Shown: positions 28,870 to 38,874, counted from the first letter of the stretch. The stretch: 64,000 bases of DNA from Mariniphaga sp963747515 (GCA_963747515.1 CAVVFN010000008.1:310001-374000); one strand, 5' to 3'. Notes: generated by a model from the sequence alone, not told the origin. Numbers and translations: made by a program.

Positions 28870-30447
28870 ATGAACAGAATTGACTTTTTAATGGGCTGCA
28901 TCTCAGGCCTGCTAATTTCTTTTTCAACGAATTCCCAAAATTCTTTGGCATTTCATGAAATAAAAGGAACGAAACCCAAAAATGTTATTTTAATTTTAAG
29001 TGATGATCATAGATTTGATTACATGGGGTTTACCGGTAAACTCCCCTGGTTGGAAACACCGGCTATGGACAGAATGGCGAAAGAAGGGGCATATTTCCCG
29101 AATGCATTTGTAACTACTTCTCTCTGTTCACCCAGCCGGGCATCAATTTTAACAGGGCAATACAGCCACACGCATAAAGTCGTCGATAATTCAGCCCCGG
29201 CTCCGGAAGAACTTATATATTTTCCAATGTATCTTCAGGCTAAAGGTTATCAAACTTCCTTTTTTGGGAAATGGCATATGGGAAGCGAAACAGATGCGCC
29301 ACGCCCTGGTTTTGAGCATTGGGAAAGTTTCAAGGGACAGGGTGTTTATTACAATCCCATCCTGAATATAAATGGTGAGCAGAAGTCTTTCAAAGATTCA
29401 ACATATATTACTGATTTATTAACCGAACATGCTGTTGAATGGCTCCAAAACAGAAATCGGGAAAAGCCTTTTTTCCTGTATTTATCACATAAAGCTGTTC
29501 ATGGACGTTATGAACCGGCAAAACGGCATAAAGGCAAATATAAAGATGTCAATCTAACACTACCACCCTCATTTTTCACCTCTGCACAACCGGTAAAGGG
29601 GAAAAGCAAACCATTCGGTTATCAACATTACCTGGGTCCAAATAAAGATAAAATACAAGAACCGGCAAAAGGTGAAGCGTATTATGGAGAAGGACGAATG
29701 CCTGACTGGCAAAAAATGCAACGAGAAAGCTGGCATGGCGTAGATTACATGTACCATGCACAACACGTTAATTATGAAACATTAGTAAAAAGATATTGTG
29801 AATTGTTATTGTCATTGGATGAAAGCATTGCAAAAATATTGAAATACCTCGATGACGAAGGGTTAAGTGAATCAACCCTGGTCATTTACATGGGTGATAA
29901 TGGTCATTCTTTCGGAGAACATGGATTGATAGATAAACGCCATTTTTATGAAGAGTCAGCTAAGATCCCTTTTTTAATGAGATGTCCTGAATTAATAAGA
30001 CCAGAACAGGTAATAAAAAACATGATTCAGAATATTGATGTGGCCCCGACAATATTAGAACTGGCAGGTATTGAGAAACCGAAACAAATGCAGGGAATGT
30101 CAATAGTTCCTCTTTTAACCGGAAAACCTGCTGAATGGCGTGATAAAATATTTTATGAATATTACTGGGAAAATGCTTATCCCCAAACTCCGACTATGCA
30201 TGGCGTCAGAACCGACAGATATAAATATATCCGGTATCATGGTATTTGGGATACCAACGAGTTCTATGATTTAAAGGAAGACCCTCATGAAATGAATAAT
30301 TTAATTGCAAGCCCCCAACATCAATTACGCATTCAGGAATTATCAGATGAAATATACAACTGGCTGGAAAATACGGAAGGAATGCAAATTCCTGTAAAAA
30401 GAACCGGAAAAAGAGGAGGAGATCACCGAAATCAAGGATTATATTAA
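28870..30447 (+). CDS. Exported sulfatase (S1 family, formylglycine-dependent)
   Basis: This 525-residue protein removes sulfate esters from a glycan. It has a signal peptide to about residue 22, the metal-binding start LILSDDHRFD, and the sulfatase signature C-S-P-S-R (Cys86, converted to formylglycine) followed by A-S-I-L-T-G. FGKWHMG and YMGDNGHSFGEHG give further active-site residues. The length is normal. It is 30 bp downstream of the double hydrolase and 59 bp upstream of the second sulfatase, probably one operon. Substrate specificity cannot be read from the sequence. Confidence 0.93.
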   Translation: MNRIDFLMGCISGLLISFSTNSQNSLAFHEIKGTKPKNVILILSDDHRFDYMGFTGKLPWLETPAMDRMAKEGAYFPNAFVTTSLCSPSRASILTGQYSHTHKVVDNSAPAPEELIYFPMYLQAKGYQTSFFGKWHMGSETDAPRPGFEHWESFKGQGVYYNPILNINGEQKSFKDSTYITDLLTEHAVEWLQNRNREKPFFLYLSHKAVHGRYEPAKRHKGKYKDVNLTLPPSFFTSAQPVKGKSKPFGYQHYLGPNKDKIQEPAKGEAYYGEGRMPDWQKMQRESWHGVDYMYHAQHVNYETLVKRYCELLLSLDESIAKILKYLDDEGLSESTLVIYMGDNGHSFGEHGLIDKRHFYEESAKIPFLMRCPELIRPEQVIKNMIQNIDVAPTILELAGIEKPKQMQGMSIVPLLTGKPAEWRDKIFYEYYWENAYPQTPTMHGVRTDRYKYIRYHGIWDTNEFYDLKEDPHEMNNLIASPQHQLRIQELSDEIYNWLENTEGMQIPVKRTGKRGGDHRNQGLY

Positions 30448-30506
30448 ATCAATGGTAATTAATCCTTTATTATCGCTCAAATATAATGGAAGATAAGTCG
30501 TCAAAA

Positions 30507-31901
30507 ATGAAGTACATTGGAATTATTCTGTTCCTGTTTTCACAATGCCTGAAAGCTCAGGAAAGACCCAATATCATTCTGATTGTGGCCGACGATCTTG
30601 GGTACGGAGACCTGGGCTGTTATGGGTGCAAAGATATCAAAAGCCCAAATATTGATAAACTTTCGTCTGAAGGGGTTACATTTTCAAGCTTCTATGCTAA
30701 CGGACCTGTATGCTCACCTACAAGGGCAGCTTTATTATCGGGTAAGTACCAGCAAAGAATTGGAGGACTGGAATCCCCCATTGGAGCTGGGAATATAGGC
30801 AGATATGACGAAGCAGAATGGCTTGCTGAAAGAGGGGAACTTGGGTTGCCTGTTGAATATTCTACACTTCCGTACGAATTAAAAAAAGCCGGATACAATA
30901 CTGCCATAGTAGGCAAATGGCATCTTGGTTATGAAGAAAAATTCCGGCCACATCATCATTCTTTTGATTATTCCTTTGGAACCTTTGGAATCGGAGGAGA
31001 ACATTTTTACCATACTGAAAGATATCCGATGAATCTTAAGGATTCAACTTTTTCGAATATGCATACCCTTTCAAGAAATGGGAAAGAAGTATTTCGCGAC
31101 GGTTATTACAGTACCCATCTTTATACTGATGAGGCAAAGGCCTGGCTTAATCAGCAAAATATCAATACACCTTTTTTCCTTTACCTGCCCTATACGGTTC
31201 CACATTCACCCTATCAGGGACCGGATGATTTTACAGAAAGGCCTTTTACCAATGAGGAATGGAACACCAGAAACAAAAGCAGAATAACCTACACTAAAAT
31301 GGTTGAAGAAATGGACAGGGGAATAGGAGAACTCCTCGGACTGCTGGAAAGAAAAAAGTTAAATGAAAATACCATTGTAATCTTTTTCAGTGACAATGGG
31401 GGAACAAAAATAGCAAACAATGGAATTTATTCTGGATATAAAGGACAACTTTATGAAGGCGGTATAAGAGTTCCCTGTATCATAAGATGGCCGAAAAAAA
31501 TTCTGCAAAATAAAAGTTCCGACCAGATAACCCTAAGTTTTGATCTGACCTTTTCAATGTTAAAACATGCTGGTATTCCTGCTGAAACACTTGGACTTGA
31601 CGGATATGATATAATCGGCCATATCATGAATGATATGCCCAATAAAGAACGAACTGTATTTTGGCGCGTTAAAAGTGGAAAACAAATATTAAAAGCAGTT
31701 CGCGAGGGAGATATGAAACTGATTATTGAACACCTTGATGAGGGAGCAGACAACATAAAATTGTTCAATATTAAAAAAGATCCTGCTGAAGCAGTTGATT
31801 TGAAAGCAGAAAATCCTGAACTTCTCAAAATATTTCAAATGAAATTGAGTCAGTGGGAAGATGAAGTCCGCGCAAAGAGATTAGCTGAATTTAAAAAATA
31901 A
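30507..31901 (+). CDS. Exported sulfatase (S1 family, formylglycine-dependent)
   Basis: The ATG at 30507 places a signal peptide at the start (hydrophobic core, then SQCLKAQ); an upstream ATG at 30486 adds seven charged residues. The mature domain starts ILIVADDLGYGDLG and carries C-S-P-T-R-A-A (Cys69 from this start), the sulfatase signature, and VGKWHLGY. FFSDNGG gives the second metal site. It is more like the arylsulfatase-A-type enzymes than the preceding sulfatase. Two different sulfatases side by side suggest a glycan with more than one sulfate position (inference). Confidence 0.92.
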   Translation: MKYIGIILFLFSQCLKAQERPNIILIVADDLGYGDLGCYGCKDIKSPNIDKLSSEGVTFSSFYANGPVCSPTRAALLSGKYQQRIGGLESPIGAGNIGRYDEAEWLAERGELGLPVEYSTLPYELKKAGYNTAIVGKWHLGYEEKFRPHHHSFDYSFGTFGIGGEHFYHTERYPMNLKDSTFSNMHTLSRNGKEVFRDGYYSTHLYTDEAKAWLNQQNINTPFFLYLPYTVPHSPYQGPDDFTERPFTNEEWNTRNKSRITYTKMVEEMDRGIGELLGLLERKKLNENTIVIFFSDNGGTKIANNGIYSGYKGQLYEGGIRVPCIIRWPKKILQNKSSDQITLSFDLTFSMLKHAGIPAETLGLDGYDIIGHIMNDMPNKERTVFWRVKSGKQILKAVREGDMKLIIEHLDEGADNIKLFNIKKDPAEAVDLKAENPELLKIFQMKLSQWEDEVRAKRLAEFKK

Positions 31902-31930
31902 TATTGATTAATGAATTTTAAATACTTCCG

Positions 31931-33259
31931 ATGAAAAGAAGAGATTTTTTAAAAACATCTGCTGGTTATATTGCTTTAAATGCATTCCCAGGAGTTTTCT
32001 TTATTCGAAAAGATCAAAGCACTCCAAAAAAATATAAATTCCGGGACTATAGAAAAAGTACAAGCTTCGGAAATGTAAAAATCGTAACACCTGATGATGG
32101 ATTTTACTTACAAACATTTTTTGATGTGTGCCCCTTTAGTCCAAGTCAGAAATATCTGGCTGTCAGCAAACTGCCATACCAGAAAAAGGAAGCTATGTAT
32201 GGGGATACAGCTGATGTCTGTGTAATCGATTTAGAGAATGAAACGATTGAAAAAATTTATTCCACAAAAGGATGGGGATACCAGCTGGGAGCTAATCTGA
32301 ATTGGGGAAAAACGGATCGCCATCTGTTTACAAATGATATTATTGACAATCAGGCCGTATGTGTCAGAATCGATCTGGAAACAAAGGAAATAAAGGCATT
32401 TTCTGGTCCGATGTACCATATTGCTCCTGACGAAAGTGCTGTTATAGGATTCCCCCTTGACCTTATTAACGGATATCAGGATGGGCAGGCAACCCAGATG
32501 GGATATGGAGTTCCAAAATTCAGGGAAGTTGAAGAAATAAAAGGAGCACCAAAAAACCAGGGTCTTTGGCAAACGGATTTAAATTCAAATATAACAAATC
32601 TGTTACTGAGCTTGAATGAAGTAAAAAACAAATTAAATGATCCGTTTTATGAAGGTGCCAATCACTATTTTTTTCATTCAAAATATAACCGTCAGGGAAC
32701 CCGCATTTTCCAGGTCTTTAGAGGAATCTTCCCGGGTTCTTCCAAATATCACCCCACGTTACTGACGTTCAAACCCGACGGAAGTGATTTCCATCAACCT
32801 GTAACCCGGGAACAATGGTCAAAAAGAGGAAATCACCCAAACTGGCACCCTGATGGTGTCCATATTATCCAAAATCTGACACCAGCATGGCTGGGAGAAG
32901 AGAATATGTATTTCTGCACATTTGATTACACAGGAAAAAACTTTAGAATTTTATCTAAAAAACATCCCGGTAGTGGTCATCCGAGTGTGAATCGGGATTC
33001 AACTTATCTTATTTCTGATTATTATGTAGGAGAATATAAAAAGTTGGGATATAAGGAATCGCCCATCCGGTTAATTAATCTGAATGCGGATGAAGAAGTT
33101 CACATTTGCGAAGTTTTTACTGACCTTGAAATTACAGACAGTACCTTTCGTCTGGATCCTCATGTTGTTTGGAGCCGTGATTTCAAACAAGTTTGCTTTA
33201 ACGGAGCACCAGATGGCAAAAGACAGGTATTCATAGCAGATTTAACCGGGAAAATTTAA
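31931..33259 (+). CDS. Tat-exported PL22-like (oligogalacturonate lyase-type) beta-propeller protein
   Basis: This 442-residue protein has a Tat motif KRRDFLKTS at residues 2-10, clearer than in its paralogue at 4396. The propeller repeats GNHPNWHPDG, GSGHPSVNRD and GAPDGKRQVFIADL match the same family. Residues in the His-rich repeats that hold the metal in PL22 enzymes appear conserved. It ends the sulfatase gene run, 29 bp after the second sulfatase. A lyase acting on uronic-acid-containing oligosaccharides is the likely role, inferred from fold. Confidence 0.65.
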   Translation: MKRRDFLKTSAGYIALNAFPGVFFIRKDQSTPKKYKFRDYRKSTSFGNVKIVTPDDGFYLQTFFDVCPFSPSQKYLAVSKLPYQKKEAMYGDTADVCVIDLENETIEKIYSTKGWGYQLGANLNWGKTDRHLFTNDIIDNQAVCVRIDLETKEIKAFSGPMYHIAPDESAVIGFPLDLINGYQDGQATQMGYGVPKFREVEEIKGAPKNQGLWQTDLNSNITNLLLSLNEVKNKLNDPFYEGANHYFFHSKYNRQGTRIFQVFRGIFPGSSKYHPTLLTFKPDGSDFHQPVTREQWSKRGNHPNWHPDGVHIIQNLTPAWLGEENMYFCTFDYTGKNFRILSKKHPGSGHPSVNRDSTYLISDYYVGEYKKLGYKESPIRLINLNADEEVHICEVFTDLEITDSTFRLDPHVVWSRDFKQVCFNGAPDGKRQVFIADLTGKI

Positions 33260-33328
33260 TCAATCCTTCATGGAAATTGAACCTTTTCCGCTATATCTCC
33301 AGCCTGTAGACAGAAAATTGAAAGGAGA

Positions 33329-35629
33329 GTGCAAAAACAATTCCTGCAGTCAAACAGTTATTCTATTCAACGTTCCGAATTCAAGAATCTAACATGCAGA
33401 TATATGATGTTCCTAAACTTGATATTAAAGACCAAATCTACAGGAATTAACAACTTGCGTATTGAAGCAATTATTCGTATAACAGGTATTCTGTTAATCC
33501 TGTCGGTTTTTTTATTTACAACAGGCTGTGAGGCTGACACTTCCGGCAAGAATAACAACCATCTCAAATGGCAGGTTTACAGTGGAGACAGGGAAGGCAG
33601 CAAGTATTCATCCCTTTTACAAATAAACCGCAACAATATAAATTCCCTGGAACTGGCGTGGGTTTATCACTGCGGAGATATGCGGGAAAGCCCGGCAACC
33701 ACTATTCAATGCAATCCTATTATAATAGACAGGGTAATGTATTTAACCACCCCCGGCTTAAAACTGGCTGCTCTTGATGCAGTCACAGGTAAGGAAATCT
33801 GGTACTTTGATCCCTATGAAGGAAAAAGTGCGGGAGGTGTCAATCGTGGAATAACTTATTGGACCGACGGAAGAAACCGGCAGCTTTTTTATGTTGCAGA
33901 TTCCTGGTTATATTGCATTGATGCAGATTCCGGATTTCCTGTAAAAACCTTTGGAACAGATGGCAGAATTGATCTGTTGACAGGTTTGGACAGGGATGTA
34001 CATTCGATGCAAATAACAGCCAACACACCCGGAATTATCTATGAAGATTTGTTGATTCTGGGTTCTGCTGTCGGTGAGGGCCCCTCCCCTTCTGCTCCCG
34101 GACATATAAGGGCCTATGATGTCCGTACAGGAGAAATCCGCTGGATTTTTCATACCATTCCGCACCCCGGTGAACACGGCTATGATACATGGCCTGCAGA
34201 TGCCTGGCAACGTATTGGCGGGGCCAATTCCTGGGGCGGGTTCACACTGGATGAGAAACGGGGTATCGTTTTCTGCGGAACCGGCTCAGCAAGTTACGAT
34301 CATTGGGGAGGAGATCGGGTTGGCCAGAATTTATTTTCAAACTGTATTTTAGCACTCGATGCTGCTACCGGAAAGAGGGTATGGCATTATCAGGTAGTTC
34401 ACCATGATATCTGGGATTATGATTTACCCTGCCCGCCAAATTTGGTGCAGGTTAAAAAAAATGGCCGGTTAATTGATGCTGTCGCTCAACCTACAAAAAT
34501 GGGCCACCTGTTTGTATTGGAAAGAGAAACCGGCACACCGGTGTTTAAAGTTGAGGAAATACCGGTTCCCCCTTCTGAAATTCCCGGTGAACAAGCCTGG
34601 CCAACTCAGCCCTTCCCTCCTCCATCTTTGCGGTACACGCATCAAAAATTTACAGAAACGGATGTCACCGCAATTTCAAAGGAAGCAGGTGATTCTATCC
34701 GGAAAAAACTCAGTACCATGCGAACCGGCCATATTTTTCTTCCTCCCGGATTTCAGCCCTCTGTTGTCCTTCCTCAATTCAATGGCGGCACCAACTGGGG
34801 AGGAGCAGCCTATGATCCCAATGAGAGAATACTTTATGTTAACAGCAGCAATGAAGCGGAATGGATATCCATGGTGCCTGCAAAACCCGAAGGAAATGTA
34901 TCAAAATACCAGTTGGGCCGTCGTTTATTTGGAGCTTCCTGTACTTCATGTCACAGTTTTGTAAATTCCGATAATCCGGATTTAACAACCTTTGATAATT
35001 TGAAAAATGTTGCAAATGAGCGAACCAAAGCGCAATTGCATTATGTCCTCTTGCATGGTAAGGGTCAGATGCCTGCATTTGGAATGCTTTCTGAAGTAGA
35101 AAGAGATGCATTGGTAAGTTACCTTAAAGAAGAAGGTCATAATGATATTTTGAAAAGGGAAAATCTTAAACTCAGTTTCTCCGAAACCATACCTTATGTA
35201 TCAACAGGCCATAATGCTTTCCGGGATCCTGAAGGTTTTCCGGCAAATAAAAAACCATGGGGTACACTCACGGCAATTGATCTTGACAAGGGAGCTGTTA
35301 AATGGCAAAGTACTCTTGGCACTTATCTTCAGCTGGAAGCCCGTGGCTTTGAAGCAACCGGAACTTTTAATATGGGAGGCCCAGCAGTAACAGCAGGAGG
35401 GCTCGTTTTTATAGGTGCTGCCATGGATGAAAGATTCAGGGCTTTCGACAAGAAAACAGGAGAACTGCTGTGGGAATATCAGCTTAATGCAGGCGGATAT
35501 GCAACCCCTTCGATTTATCAGGTTGACGGGAAACAATATATTGTTATCGCTGCAGGAGGAGGAGGAAAACCGGAAACCCATCCCGGAGACGCCTATTATT
35601 GTTTTACTCTGCCGGAAAAATTGCAATAG
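33329..35629 (+). CDS. PQQ-dependent dehydrogenase with inserted cytochrome c domain, probable lipoprotein
   Basis: This 766-residue quinoprotein shows the eight-bladed propeller of PQQ-dependent alcohol/glucose dehydrogenases: LEVAWVYHCGD-like blade (LELAWVYHCG), W-x-x-D-x-x repeats, VVHHDIWDYDLPCPP and the final WGTLTAIDLDKG and GGPAVTAGGLVF blades. Between blades lies a cytochrome c motif C-T-S-C-H (Cys538, Cys541, His542) with MPAFG as the likely Met axial ligand. An N-terminal hydrophobic segment ends in FTTGC, a lipobox. A GTG start at 33329 has an AGGAG-like site; an ATG at 33404 is an alternative. It would oxidise a sugar or alcohol in the periplasm and pass electrons to the haem. No PQQ synthesis genes are in the window. 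Confidence 0.85.
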   Translation: MQKQFLQSNSYSIQRSEFKNLTCRYMMFLNLILKTKSTGINNLRIEAIIRITGILLILSVFLFTTGCEADTSGKNNNHLKWQVYSGDREGSKYSSLLQINRNNINSLELAWVYHCGDMRESPATTIQCNPIIIDRVMYLTTPGLKLAALDAVTGKEIWYFDPYEGKSAGGVNRGITYWTDGRNRQLFYVADSWLYCIDADSGFPVKTFGTDGRIDLLTGLDRDVHSMQITANTPGIIYEDLLILGSAVGEGPSPSAPGHIRAYDVRTGEIRWIFHTIPHPGEHGYDTWPADAWQRIGGANSWGGFTLDEKRGIVFCGTGSASYDHWGGDRVGQNLFSNCILALDAATGKRVWHYQVVHHDIWDYDLPCPPNLVQVKKNGRLIDAVAQPTKMGHLFVLERETGTPVFKVEEIPVPPSEIPGEQAWPTQPFPPPSLRYTHQKFTETDVTAISKEAGDSIRKKLSTMRTGHIFLPPGFQPSVVLPQFNGGTNWGGAAYDPNERILYVNSSNEAEWISMVPAKPEGNVSKYQLGRRLFGASCTSCHSFVNSDNPDLTTFDNLKNVANERTKAQLHYVLLHGKGQMPAFGMLSEVERDALVSYLKEEGHNDILKRENLKLSFSETIPYVSTGHNAFRDPEGFPANKKPWGTLTAIDLDKGAVKWQSTLGTYLQLEARGFEATGTFNMGGPAVTAGGLVFIGAAMDERFRAFDKKTGELLWEYQLNAGGYATPSIYQVDGKQYIVIAAGGGGKPETHPGDAYYCFTLPEKLQ

Positions 35630-35989
35630 GCAAAAACTGCTGACCTGACGAAACCCGAAGGGATTATTTCCCTCTTGCTATTTAACCTCAGGTGAAGATT
35701 TCCCGAAGCGATAGGCAATCTATGACTAAAACCGGATATGCATTATAATTATATACCAATCTTTGAATAAATTTTCAAAAAACAAGCATAACATACGTTT
35801 TTTTAATAAATTGCATGTAATAAAATGAATGCCTATGAAAAGAAGTCCGGCTTCAAATGGGTTAAGCCGGAAAAAGCAGATAGAATTAACTCCTCCGGAT
35901 TCCCATTGTAAAAAATATACATAAACGATATACAGGATTAATTAAGATAAAAACAAATGCAATAAAAAATCAATATTAAACTTATTATT
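35630..35989 (+). other. Non-coding gap before the tandem GH109-like genes
   Basis: This 360-bp gap holds a short hairpin at 35846-35871 (listed separately); no gene is visible. Confidence 0.5.
35846..35871. repeat. Perfect 8-bp inverted repeat hairpin
   Basis: TCCGGCTT (35846-35853) and AAGCCGGA (35864-35871) flank a 10-nt loop. It is followed by A-rich DNA on the plus strand, so it would resemble a terminator only on the minus strand. It may be a leader element of the 35990 gene. Confidence 0.45.
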
Positions 35990-37336
35990 ATGGAAGGTAA
36001 AAGTTTTAACCGCAGGAATTTTTTAAAAGTTTCTACTGCTGTTACCGGAGGTGGGGCACTTACGGGAATGGGAATTTCAAATCGGGCAAATGCTAAGCAA
36101 TCAAAGGCTTCTCAACCAAAAGACTCTGGCATTCGACTGGGATTCATAGGAGTAGGTGGCCGCGGGCAGTATCATTTAAGTTCTGCTTTGGGAATTAAAG
36201 GAGTGGAAGTTCCTGCCATCTGTGAAATTAAACCTGAGCGTTTATATACAGCAAAACGATGGATAGAAGAATCAGGAAGACCTGAACCTACGCTGTATGA
36301 CGGCCCTGAGGATTACAAACGGTTGTGTGAAAAAGAAGATCTGGATGCAGTAATTATTTGCACACCCTGGCAATTGCATGCCCCTATGTGCCTAGCCGCA
36401 CAAAAAAACAACAAGCATGCTGTAAGTGAAGTCCCCATGCTCCTTACCCTGGATGAAGCCTGGGAAATACTGGAAACCTATGAAAAAACAGGTAAATGGG
36501 CAACTATTGGCCTGGAAGGTTTTGGCCAGTTAGCTCTTTTAAACATGATCCAAAAAGGTATGTTGGGTGATATACTTCATGCTGAAACGGGATATGTTCA
36601 TGATCTCCGTCTGGTAAAATTTGATCCTATGGAGGAACCCTGGCGCCTGCAGCACTCCATTGACAGAAACGGTAATTTATACCCGGATCACCCGATGAAT
36701 AAAATGCTCCCGGCATTAGACATCAACCATGGTGATCGGATTGATTATTTGGTTTCCATGAGTTCAAAAGCCGTTATGCTGAACAAATATGCTGCGCTAA
36801 ATTATGGTGCAGATTCTCTTTATGCCAATGTAAAAATGAACCAGGGAGATTACAATGCCTCACTGATTCGAACAGTTAATGGTAAAATGATAACGCTCCT
36901 TTTTGATACCAACACCCCACATCCAAGGGAACATTACCGGATACAGGGTACAAAAGGCGTTTTCTTCAGCATGGCCGGTGATTCTAAAATTTATATAGAA
37001 GGATTAAGTCCGGAAGAACATTCATGGGAACCGGCCGATAAATACCTTGATGAATATCAACATCCTCTGGTAAAAAATTACAATCCGCCTGCCCGTATAT
37101 GGGGTAGTACCCGGGGACACGGCGGACGTTCGGACCAAACCCCAATTACATGGCACCGGTTAATCCAGGCATTGCGCGAAAATAAAATGCCGGATTGGGA
37201 CATTTATGACTCCATTACCAGCAGCGCCATCTCTGCAGTTACGGAAGAATCGGTCGCTAAAAACGGTCAGCCTATAGATTTTCCTGACTTTACCAAAGGA
37301 AAATGGAAGGACAGGCCAAAACTTACCTTCTCCTGA
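35990..37336 (+). CDS. Tat-exported GH109-like Gfo/Idh/MocA-family protein (copy 1 of tandem pair)
   Basis: This 448-residue protein has a Tat motif NRRNFLKVS, Rossmann motif GVGGRG (54-59) and EVP in place of EKP (147-149, VSEVPMLLT). It also has RNGNLYPDHP with His234, matching the GH109 arrangement. The enzyme would be an NAD-dependent glycosidase or oxidoreductase acting in the periplasm. It is highly similar to the next gene throughout, which marks a tandem duplication; the insert around residue 180 of the second copy is the main length difference. Confidence 0.85.
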   Translation: MEGKSFNRRNFLKVSTAVTGGGALTGMGISNRANAKQSKASQPKDSGIRLGFIGVGGRGQYHLSSALGIKGVEVPAICEIKPERLYTAKRWIEESGRPEPTLYDGPEDYKRLCEKEDLDAVIICTPWQLHAPMCLAAQKNNKHAVSEVPMLLTLDEAWEILETYEKTGKWATIGLEGFGQLALLNMIQKGMLGDILHAETGYVHDLRLVKFDPMEEPWRLQHSIDRNGNLYPDHPMNKMLPALDINHGDRIDYLVSMSSKAVMLNKYAALNYGADSLYANVKMNQGDYNASLIRTVNGKMITLLFDTNTPHPREHYRIQGTKGVFFSMAGDSKIYIEGLSPEEHSWEPADKYLDEYQHPLVKNYNPPARIWGSTRGHGGRSDQTPITWHRLIQALRENKMPDWDIYDSITSSAISAVTEESVAKNGQPIDFPDFTKGKWKDRPKLTFS

Positions 37337-37405
37337 TCAGAGGAACAAAAATTTAATATCTACCAGAGAAACAAACATCATTTGTACGAATTAAAAATTA
37401 ATTTC

Positions 37406-38770
37406 ATGAACAATATAAATTTTGATCGCAGAAATTTTCTAAAGATTTCATCCATTGCTACCGGTGGCACAGTTTTATCGGGGATGGGATTAAGCAGGCA
37501 GGTTATGGGGCAATCTTTAAACCTCCCGGTTGATAACGGTAAAATTATCAGGCTGGGCTTTATTGGGTTAGGAGGCCGCGGCCAGTACCATCTCAGTTCA
37601 GCATTGGGCATTGAAGGAGTTGAAGTTCCTGCTTTATGCGAAATCAGAGAAGATCGGCTTATGGAGTCGAAAAAATGGGTGGAAGATTCGGGTCGTCCTT
37701 CACCTGCACTTTACAACAGGGGCACTGAAGACTATAAAAGATTGTGCGAAAATGAGAAACTCGATGCAGTCATCATTTCAACCCCCTGGGAATATCATGC
37801 TCCCATGTGCCTTTCTGCCATGAGAAACGATAAGCATGCTGTAAGTGAAGTCCCTATTATTCTTACCCTCGATCAAGCCTGGGAAATACTTGAAACATGG
37901 GAAAAAACCGGCAAATGGGCTGCCATTGCTTTGGAGCAGGCTTTACTGGAATCAGCCGACGGAATGAATATGTTAAACATCATCAAAAAAGGATTACTGG
38001 GTGACATCATTCATGCTGAAGGAGGATATGTGCACGATCTTCGGCTTGTTAAGTTTGATGAAGAAAGAGAACCCTGGCGTTTGCAGCACTCCATTGACCG
38101 CAACGGGAATCTTTACCCCGACCATCCTATGAGCAAAATATTGCCTGCACTTGACATCAATCACGGCGATCGGATCGATTACCTCGTTTCCATGAGTTCA
38201 AAATCAGGTATGCTCAACACCTATGCTGCAACTTATCCCGGTGAGAAATCAAAATATGCCAATGTTAAGATGGCGCAGGGAGATTACAATGCTACCCTTC
38301 TTCGTACAGTCAATGGAAAAATGATTACGCTTAATTTCGATACCAATACCCCTCATCCCAGAGAACATTTCAGAATTCAGGGGACCAAAGGTGTCTATTT
38401 CAACATGGCAAATGAACCCAAAATTTATATTGAAGGGTTAAGTCCTGAGGAGCATACATGGGAGCCGGCTGATAAATACCTGGAAGAGTATGAACATCCT
38501 TTAATAAAAAATTATAACCCTCCTAAAAGAATCTGGGGAGCAACCCGAGGGCATGGCGGACATTCCGATAAAACACCTATAACCTGGCATCTGCTGGTTT
38601 CGGCCCTGCGTGAAAATAAATTGCCGGTTTGGGATGTTTATGATTCCATCACCAGCAGTGCCATTTCCCCGCTTTCTGAAGAATCTGTTGCTAAAAACGG
38701 AAGACCTGTGAAGTTTCCGGATTTCACAAAAGGAAAATGGGAAACCCGACCCAACCTTTCTTTTTTATAA
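37406..38770 (+). CDS. Tat-exported GH109-like Gfo/Idh/MocA-family protein (copy 2 of tandem pair)
   Basis: The ATG at 37406 gives MNNINFDRRNFLKISS, with the Tat motif near the start; a TTG at 37382 is upstream and less likely. The 454-residue protein repeats copy 1 nearly motif for motif: GLGGRG, VSEVPIILT, RNGNLYPDHP, DINHGDRIDYLVSMSS and GHGGHSDKTPITWH. Two such paralogues in a row may act on related linkages. A short spacer of 69 bp separates them. A strong hairpin (38806-38874) follows. Confidence 0.87.
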   Translation: MNNINFDRRNFLKISSIATGGTVLSGMGLSRQVMGQSLNLPVDNGKIIRLGFIGLGGRGQYHLSSALGIEGVEVPALCEIREDRLMESKKWVEDSGRPSPALYNRGTEDYKRLCENEKLDAVIISTPWEYHAPMCLSAMRNDKHAVSEVPIILTLDQAWEILETWEKTGKWAAIALEQALLESADGMNMLNIIKKGLLGDIIHAEGGYVHDLRLVKFDEEREPWRLQHSIDRNGNLYPDHPMSKILPALDINHGDRIDYLVSMSSKSGMLNTYAATYPGEKSKYANVKMAQGDYNATLLRTVNGKMITLNFDTNTPHPREHFRIQGTKGVYFNMANEPKIYIEGLSPEEHTWEPADKYLEEYEHPLIKNYNPPKRIWGATRGHGGHSDKTPITWHLLVSALRENKLPVWDVYDSITSSAISPLSEESVAKNGRPVKFPDFTKGKWETRPNLSFL

Positions 38771-38805
38771 TTAAACCGGCAATATAAATCACGCGCGTAC
38801 CTTCT

Positions 38806-38874
38806 GCAGGGAAGGGAAAAAAGATGCTGCTGATCGATAAAAATAAATCGGCAGTTCTTTTTTTCCTTCCCTGC
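38806..38874 (+). terminator. Long nested hairpin after the tandem GH109-like genes
   Basis: Outer arms of 19 nt (38806-38824 and 38856-38874) pair with a single mismatch; they are purine-rich on one side and pyrimidine-rich on the other. A shorter inner inverted repeat (CTGATCGAT with ATCGGCAG) lies within the loop. T-rich DNA follows. It is a likely terminator, possibly bidirectional. Confidence 0.65.

Noticed and set aside
35640..35700. Terminator-like GGGA...TCCC after the PQQ gene
   Set aside because: The stem is only about four pairs and lacks a T-tract.
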